From assembly GCF_000025625.1 (NCBI RefSeq), contig NC_013922.1, positions 1,922,001-1,986,000 of the forward strand: a DNA stretch of 64,000 nucleotides, given 5' to 3'. Origin of the DNA: Natrialba magadii ATCC 43099 (lineage in GTDB: Archaea; Halobacteriota; Halobacteria; Halobacteriales; Natrialbaceae). Of the stretch, positions 59,141 to 64,000 are shown piece after piece (positions within the stretch are counted from its first letter, which is position 1; the number at the start of each line of letters is the position of its first letter). The notes beneath the pieces were generated by a model. It searched no databases and was not told the DNA's origin. It saw only the letters and a program-made list of their open reading frames with translations. The position numbers and the translations under genes were made by a program.

Positions 59141-60208
59141 ATGCCCGAAACATCCGACAGGAAAGACGACCACATCCGCATCATCGAGGAGGAAGACGTC
59201 GAGACGGCAGGCACCGGTTTTGCCGACATCGACCTCGTCCACGAGGCACTGCCGGAGATTCACCGCGACGAAATCGACACCACGATCGAACTGTTCGGGC
59301 ACGAGTTAGCGGCCCCGATCGTTATCGAGAGCATGACCGGCGGCCACCCAAACACGACCAAAATCAACCGCGCACTCGCCGAAGCCGCCCAGGAGATGAA
59401 CATCGCCATGGGCGTCGGCAGCCAGCGTGCCGGCATCGAACTCGACGACGAGGACCTACTCGAGTCCTACACCGTCGTCCGCGACGTCGCACCCGACGCG
59501 TTCCTCTACGGTAACGTCGGCGCGGCACAGCTACTCGAGTACGATGTCGAGGACGTCGAGGCGGCCGTCGAGATGATCGACGCCGACGCGATGGCGATCC
59601 ACCTCAACTTCTTACAGGAGGCCGTCCAGCCGGAAGGCGACATCGACGCCCGCGGCTGTCTCGCCGAAATCGGCCACGTCGCGAGCGATCTCTCGGTGCC
59701 GGTCGTCGTCAAGGAAACGGGCAACGGCATCTCGCGCGAGACCGCGAGCCGCCTCACCGACGCCGGCGTCGACGCCATCGACGTCGCCGGCCAGGGCGGC
59801 ACCACGTGGTCCGGCATCGAATCCTATCGCGCCGCCGCCGTCGGCGCGTCCCGCCAGGAGAAGATCGGGCAACTGTTCCGCGCCTGGGGCGTCCCGACTG
59901 CCGTGAGTACACTCGAGTCCGCCGCGGTGCACGATTGCGTGATCGCGAGCGGTGGCGTCCGCTCGGGGCTCGACATCGCGAAGGCGATCGCCCTCGGCGC
60001 TCGTGCAGGTGGCCTCGCGAAGCCGTTCCTCGGCCCGGCGGGCCAGGGCACCGACGCAGTCGTCGACCTGATCGAGCAACTCGAACTCGAGTTGCGGACG
60101 GCAATGTTCGTCACGGGATCGGCCTCCGTCGCTGACTTGCAGGAGGCAGAGTACGTCGTTGGCGGCCGAACGAAGCAGTATCTCGACGAGCGCCGTCGAG
60201 ACCGATAA
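59141..60208 (+). CDS. fni: Isopentenyl-diphosphate isomerase, type 2
   Basis: This FMN- and NADPH-dependent enzyme converts isopentenyl- to dimethylallyl-diphosphate for archaeal lipids, carotenoids and quinones. The 355-residue protein starts [20 protein letters not shown] and shows [77 protein letters not shown], and the flavin-phosphate site [21 protein letters not shown] frame open to 59090 adds 17 residues not seen in relatives, so 59141 is preferred. Confidence 0.94.
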   Translation: MPETSDRKDDHIRIIEEEDVETAGTGFADIDLVHEALPEIHRDEIDTTIELFGHELAAPIVIESMTGGHPNTTKINRALAEAAQEMNIAMGVGSQRAGIELDDEDLLESYTVVRDVAPDAFLYGNVGAAQLLEYDVEDVEAAVEMIDADAMAIHLNFLQEAVQPEGDIDARGCLAEIGHVASDLSVPVVVKETGNGISRETASRLTDAGVDAIDVAGQGGTTWSGIESYRAAAVGASRQEKIGQLFRAWGVPTAVSTLESAAVHDCVIASGGVRSGLDIAKAIALGARAGGLAKPFLGPAGQGTDAVVDLIEQLELELRTAMFVTGSASVADLQEAEYVVGGRTKQYLDERRRDR

Positions 60209-60349
60209 GCGTCGACCACGCTGCACTCGAGTAGTGTTTTTCGCTGTCACTCTTGATTTGAGAGCGACCGCTCAGCAGGGAGATGCTCTCCGTGACCGAT
60301 AGCAATCGCTCACCAGTGTAGCGTACGAAAGAATTGTGGTAACGCTACC

Positions 60350-60517
60350 TTACAGGTCGCGCGGCTGGACCGTCTTTCGGTCGTTTGCCTCTGCGCGGCG
60401 GGCAGCGTCTTCGAGGAGTTCGTCGACTTCCTCGTCGAGTGCGTCGTAGAAGTCCGAGGCGACGTTCTTGTCATCGAGCGCTTCCTTCACAGCAGCTTTG
60501 ACGATAAGGTCTGCCAT
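60350..60517 (-). CDS. Histone-fold mini-protein (DUF1931-like)
   Basis: The frame encodes 55 residues: MADLIVKAAVKEALDDKNVA, then SDFYDALDEEVDELLEDAAR and RAEANDRKTVQPRDL. The end motif NDRKTVQPRDL is the histone-fold signature (helix 2, loop and start of helix 3), and the whole sequence matches the short haloarchaeal DUF1931 proteins. It may bind DNA or another histone-fold partner; it is far more acidic than true histones. AT-rich promoter sequence with CCATATAAATAC lies upstream at about 60541-60552. Confidence 0.85.
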   Translation of the reverse strand: MADLIVKAAVKEALDDKNVASDFYDALDEEVDELLEDAARRAEANDRKTVQPRDL

Positions 60518-60775
60518 ACGATGTAGCGATTTCCCTTTCCACCATATAAATACTTTGGTTATTTACGGAAATACCGGGTCGTCAGCGGTTGCGACGCCCA
60601 TTTCGGGGGGCCGATCCACCGGAAAGTATATGACTTATGAGTCACGCATCCGTCGTTTTGCCCCATCGAGCGCGCCGATTGGGCTCGCGCGCGCCGCTGG
60701 GTCCTCTCGCGCGCGGTTTCGACACCTCCCTTGTCGGTCCGACGGATTCGAGTATCGCGGCCCCCCATCAGACGT

Positions 60776-61528
60776 ATGCGCGAACTCCTTGATGCCGTCG
60801 CTGACGGCACCCTCTCTCCCGAACAGGCTGAGGCCGAGCTCAATGGCTACGTCACCGGTGAGGCCGGCCGCTTCGACGCGGCCAGACAGTCACGACGAGG
60901 TATCCCCGAGGCAATCCTCGCCGAGGGCAAGTCCGACGCACAGGTCGTCGCGCTCGCAGAGACTGCACTCGAGACGACCGATCGAGCGCTGCTCACGCGC
61001 GTCAATGACGACCAGATCGACGCGCTCCGAACGGCACTGGCCGAGTCTGTGCCCGATGCGACGATCGAGCGCCGCGGGACGACCGTCCGCGTGCTTGGGC
61101 CCGACTTCGATCAGCCGGAACTCGAGGCGACCGTCGGTATCGTGACGGCGGGCACGGTCGACAAGCCGGTCGCCGACGAGGCCGAAATCGTCTGCGCCGA
61201 TGCGGGCGCAACGATCGACCGGGTGGACGACGTTGGCGTCGCGGCCCTCTCACGAACGCTCGACCAGGTCGAGCGCTTTCGCGATGCGGACGTCTTAATC
61301 GTTGCTGCAGGACGGGAGGGAGCGCTGCCGACCGTCATCGCCGGCCTCGTCGATACGCCGGTCATTGCAGTTCCCGTCTCGAGTGGCTACGGCCACGGCG
61401 GCGACGGTGAGGCGGCCCTGGCGGGCCTGCTCCAGTCCTGTACGGTACTATCGGTCGTCAACATCGACGCTGGCTTCGTGGCCGGCGCACAGGCTATCTT
61501 GATTGCGCGCGCAATCCATGGGTCCTAG
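60776..61528 (+). CDS. larB: Nickel-pincer cofactor biosynthesis protein LarB
   Basis: This is a PurE-like enzyme that carboxylates nicotinic acid adenine dinucleotide in making the nickel-pincer nucleotide of lactate racemase. The 250-residue protein reads MRELLDAVADGTLSPEQAEA, DAARQSRRGIPEAILAEGKS, VGIVTAGTVDKPVADEAEIV, DVLIVAAGREGALPTVIAGL and PVIAVPVSSGYGHGGDGEAA, followed by ALAGLLQSC. The GREGALP and SSGYG motifs are PurE-fold signatures. larA, larC and larE are not nearby. ATG 60776 starts the family sequence. Confidence 0.92.
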   Translation: MRELLDAVADGTLSPEQAEAELNGYVTGEAGRFDAARQSRRGIPEAILAEGKSDAQVVALAETALETTDRALLTRVNDDQIDALRTALAESVPDATIERRGTTVRVLGPDFDQPELEATVGIVTAGTVDKPVADEAEIVCADAGATIDRVDDVGVAALSRTLDQVERFRDADVLIVAAGREGALPTVIAGLVDTPVIAVPVSSGYGHGGDGEAALAGLLQSCTVLSVVNIDAGFVAGAQAILIARAIHGS

Positions 61529-61629
61529 AACTAATATCATTGTTGGTACCAAAAGATAATCTCATTAGTGACAAACTGCATAACTCGTTCTAGGAAGGAT
61601 TTTTATTTCTTCCACGAATAGTACTGGGT

Positions 61630-61647
61630 ACCGGCGAACTCGCCGGT
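61630..61647 (+). promoter_or_regulatory. Perfect 8-bp inverted repeat before a zinc mini-gene
   Basis: ACCGGCGA-AC-TCGCCGGT ends 6 bp before ATG 61654. A T-rich box (GATTTTTATTTC at 61598-61609) lies 20 bp upstream of the dyad and is a probable TATA region, so the dyad sits at the transcription start or in a very short leader. It could be an operator or a 5' hairpin. Confidence 0.65.
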
Positions 61648-61653
61648 GTAACC

Positions 61654-61803
61654 ATGCCCAAGTGTGACCACTGCGACGCGCACGTTTCCGAACGGTTCGC
61701 GCGTGTCTTCGCCGACGCACACGGCGAAATCCGCGCGTGTATTAGCTGCTCGGCCAATGCGGGAATCGCTGAAGCCTCACGTGAGCGTGCCCGTCAATTG
61801 TAA
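61654..61803 (+). CDS. Zinc-finger mini-protein (CxxC...CxxC)
   Basis: The 49-residue protein MPKCDHCDAHVSERFARVFA continues DAHGEIRACISCSANAGIAE and a charged tail. Cys4, Cys7, Cys29 and Cys32 form a treble-clef-like zinc site. Such one-domain zinc proteins are common in haloarchaea and often regulate transcription or biofilm and stress traits, but this one is not assigned. It has a strong-looking T-rich promoter and a perfect dyad in front. Confidence 0.82.
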   Translation: MPKCDHCDAHVSERFARVFADAHGEIRACISCSANAGIAEASRERARQL

Positions 61804-62004
61804 CGCAAATTGACCCGGCCCCGCTACGAACTGCACATCCAAATTGGCAGCTCCATACTCGGACGAGGTCCTTTTTGTTGCGTATTCTCACCTTCCGTTT
61901 GGGTATCTGTCCAGCGTCTGCCCAGCGTTCTCGGCCCCTTCGTTGATCCTCGCTACTCGAGTCACAGGAATGTTTATTTGCAGACTGGACGAACCGTCTC
62001 GCAA

Positions 62005-62427
62005 ATGAGGCAGACAGTCGACCCCGACTTCGAGTTCGACCGCGGACCCGTGCTCTGGGGAGCGATTGCAGTCGTGATCCTGGGGTTCGCCGTGAACTTT
62101 CTCCTGAATCGACCGCTGTGGCTCGTTCTGGTCGCGCTGGTCGGCGGTGGCGTTGCGGCCGCCCGGAGTGACTTCTACGAGGTCCCGGCCAACAACGGCG
62201 CTGTCGCAGCAGTCCTCGGAACGCTCGTATTGATTCCGTTTCTGGCGTTCGCACGCGTCTCCTGGTTGTTCGGTATCGAGGGCAGCGGGGATACGCTATT
62301 TCTTTCGGCTGTTCTCGGTCTTGCCTGGGTCGCCATCGTCCTCATCGTGCTCGCGCCGCTCGGATACGTTGGCGGGATGCTGGTCGATATAATCCGTCGC
62401 CGGGTCGGTGGACCGATCGGTTACTGA
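62005..62427 (+). CDS. DUF5518-like four-helix membrane protein
   Basis: The 140-residue protein has four membrane segments (GAIAVVILGFAVNFLLNRPL, WLVLVALVGGGVAAARS, AAVLGTLVLIPFLAFARVSW, LFLSAVLGLAWVAIVLIVLA) and a short cytoplasmic end (DIIRRRVGGPIGY). The GGGVAA centre between helices 2 and 3 resembles DUF5518 proteins such as the product of 53450-54259. ATG 62005 is the first Met before the charged N-terminus RQTVDPDFEFDRGP. Function unknown. Confidence 0.75.
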   Translation: MRQTVDPDFEFDRGPVLWGAIAVVILGFAVNFLLNRPLWLVLVALVGGGVAAARSDFYEVPANNGAVAAVLGTLVLIPFLAFARVSWLFGIEGSGDTLFLSAVLGLAWVAIVLIVLAPLGYVGGMLVDIIRRRVGGPIGY

Positions 62428-62607
62428 TCACGACGTAGTTCGTGCCCTTCCAGCCACTGCTTTCGTGTCCTTCCAGTCACCGCTTCCAACTTTGGGTCGG
62501 GTCCCCAACTCCACCCCCACTCTTGCTCTCCTGTCTCCGCTTATCCCCGCGCTCCCCGCTCACTACGATAGCATCCTTTTTCGGCTCCGTTTCCCTACAC
62601 TTGTCCG

Positions 62608-63000
62608 ATGTCGGAGCCAGACGTCACAGGCGACTCGGCCGGTGGGGGAAAGCCGGAGAGCAATGGGACCGGCACCAGCACCGGGACCAGCACCAGCACC
62701 AGCACCGGGACCAGCACCAGCACCGGCACCGACCCCGACACCGAAGCCGCCGCCAACCGCCACGTCGTCTACGTACTCGAGTGCGCCGACGGCTCGCTTT
62801 ACACCGGCTACACGACCGACCTCGAAAGACGGGTCGCCGAACACAACGCGGGTGAGGGTGCGAAGTACACCCGCGGGCGAACGCCAGTCGAGGTCTGCTA
62901 TCACGAGCGCTACGAGACGCGTTCGGCCGCCATGTCTCGTGAGTACGAGATCAAGCAGTTGACCCGCACACAGAAGGAGCGACTCGTTGGCCTCGAGTGA
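62608..63000 (+). CDS. GIY-YIG nuclease-domain protein (UPF0213)
   Basis: A 50-residue low-complexity head of Thr/Ser/Gly (from a 6-bp repeat, GCACCAGCACC words at 62670-62745) precedes a compact GIY-YIG domain. The GIY equivalent is [20 protein letters not shown], the Arg lies in [20 protein letters not shown], and the Glu lies in [11 protein letters not shown]. The spacing fits the single-domain UhbY/UPF0213 group, thought to act on nucleic acid. All active-site residues seem present. The head is not part of the family and probably reflects repeat expansion at the start of the gene. Confidence 0.87.
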   Translation: MSEPDVTGDSAGGGKPESNGTGTSTGTSTSTSTGTSTSTGTDPDTEAAANRHVVYVLECADGSLYTGYTTDLERRVAEHNAGEGAKYTRGRTPVEVCYHERYETRSAAMSREYEIKQLTRTQKERLVGLE

Positions 63001-63326
63001 TACGGTCTGCTGTAACGGCTACCGGCCTGACCGCAGGATGGCTCGCGGTGGGGCCGGAAATGAGTTACAGTAGTCCGTATGAGGCCCCGATTGTGGTGCA
63101 CTTCGAGTCCGGGAGTCGGTCGCCACAGGTGAGTTCGGAAAACAGCCATGAGACGACCCGATCTCTTTGGAAACCCACCGGTGAGCGTTCGTTGCCCGCG
63201 GCTACTGCCCACCGTCGAACGGCGTCCGGACTGCTCCGCAATCGACGCAATCGTGGTCTTCAGATAGTATTTCTTGGAACCTCTTCGAAAAATAGATAGT
63301 GTCGGTTGCTGTCCGTACGGACGATA
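63001..63326. other. Intergenic region, no gene seen
   Basis: No coding sequence found. The last 80 bases are AT-rich (ATAGTATTTCTTGG, AAAAATAGATAG at about 63262-63299) and probably contain the promoter of the following gene. Confidence 0.45.
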
Positions 63327-64000
63327 ATGGACATTGACGGTCTCAAACAGCCGGAGTATACTGGCGAGAATCGCTGCCTGCCGTGTACGCTGGTCAACCT
63401 GGCGATTGCTGCGGTTGCTGGCTGGCTCGTCGCTCGGAAACACAGGGCCGCTGGCGTCCTCGCGCTTGCTGTCTCGGCTGCGATAATCTACGTTCGTGGC
63501 TATCTCGTCCCCGGAACACCGACGTTGACCAAACGGTATCTGCCGGCCGACGTATTACGCCTGTTTGGCAAGGAGCAGGACCCCGAGATCGCTGGCGGTT
63601 TCCAGGGCGTCGATGCCGGTACGGTCTCGAGCGGAGCCGACATCGACTTGCTGACCGACGAGCAGATCGGTATCGACACCACTGATGCTCACGCTGGTGT
63701 TGACACGACCGACCCAGACGACGCGACCGACTACTTCGATGCGCTGGTTGATCCGCCCGGACCCGACGCAACGGTGCAGTCTGAACCGCCCGCTCACTAT
63801 GTCGACGGCGATGGCGACGGTGACGGTGACGGTGACGGCGACGGTGACGGCGACGGCGACGGTGGTTCCGATTTCGGAGCCATCGACCTCGAGGCGTACT
63901 TCCTCGAGCACGAGGTCCTTGAGCCCTGCGAGGACATCGATGGTCTCTGTCTCACCGCAGCATTCGACCGAGTCTGGTTCAACGAGATCGACGCTGTTGA
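63327..64000 (+). CDS. Membrane protein with Asp-Gly repeat, cut by window end
   Basis: The frame opens MDIDGLKQPEYTGENRCLPC and has two adjacent hydrophobic segments (TLVNLAIAAVAGWLVARKH, AAGVLALAVSAAIIYVRGYL). It continues GTPTLTKRYLPADVLRLFGK, an acidic linker, an Asp-Gly repeat of about ten units from a GACGGT/C hexamer (63804-63863), and AIDLEAYFLEHEVLEPCEDI and CLTAAF before the window ends. The C-terminus is missing from view. Cys residues in RCLPC and later PCEDIDGLC could bind metal. I do not recognise the family with confidence. Confidence 0.75.
   Translation, partial: MDIDGLKQPEYTGENRCLPCTLVNLAIAAVAGWLVARKHRAAGVLALAVSAAIIYVRGYLVPGTPTLTKRYLPADVLRLFGKEQDPEIAGGFQGVDAGTVSSGADIDLLTDEQIGIDTTDAHAGVDTTDPDDATDYFDALVDPPGPDATVQSEPPAHYVDGDGDGDGDGDGDGDGDGDGGSDFGAIDLEAYFLEHEVLEPCEDIDGLCLTAAFDRVWFNEIDAV

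Noticed and set aside
1-64000. tRNA or rRNA genes
   Set aside because: No cloverleaf-like sequence or rRNA signature was recognised by eye; a covariance-model scan would settle it.

Overview
The window is chromosomal DNA of a haloarchaeon, most likely a member of the Natrialbaceae (Natrialba-like; this is inference). Supporting signs are high GC, strongly acidic proteins, Tat and lipobox signal peptides, and archaeal-type replication and translation genes: Orc1/Cdc6, RFC small subunit, PolD small subunit, archaeal AlaRS, SAMP2 and a type 2 IPP isomerase. No rRNA, tRNA or CRISPR array was seen.

Layout. 1-930 holds relics of an IS6-type element directly upstream of hisI (968-1408) and a coiled-coil protein gene. 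2620-7800 is an accessory stretch with two AT-rich pockets. It carries a Tat-exported protein gene broken by one extra TTGG unit, a two-helix membrane mini-protein, a NodB-like lipoprotein, an acyltransferase and a decayed exported-protein gene. 7800-11000 holds an acyl-CoA-synthetase-like gene with a minisatellite in its N-terminus, an alpha/beta hydrolase, and a UPF0175/PIN toxin-antitoxin pair with a perfect inverted repeat at the antitoxin start. 11155-19102 carries alaS, a degenerate sensor-kinase-like protein, rfcS and a polymer-forming membrane protein. An IS607-type element (serine recombinase plus TnpB) occupies about 19093-21550. It is followed by samp2, whose diglycine is not terminal, then ilvA, a GNAT gene, a SHOCT protein, an XPD/DinG-like helicase, a CPBP protease and others.

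31378-34595 is an iron-uptake locus: a binding lipoprotein and a fused permease with four DtxR-type palindromes but no adjacent ATPase gene. 36620-42261 is a replication origin of the haloarchaeal oriC1 type. oapC-oapB-oapA lie on one side, then a 1.4-kb AT-rich gap with an inverted pair of origin recognition boxes (ORBs) and a dense CTAG cluster, then orc1/cdc6. The PolD small-subunit gene follows 1.8 kb further on and contains its own inverted ORB-like pair.

The remainder is mostly housekeeping: lysC, tnaA, an S15 peptidase, thiB, a MacB-type ABC exporter, a second S26 signal peptidase, rpiA, fni, a histone-fold mini-protein, larB, a zinc mini-protein, a GIY-YIG protein, and a membrane protein cut by the window end. 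Short tandem repeats are unusually common. Inside genes their units are multiples of three; between genes they are often not.
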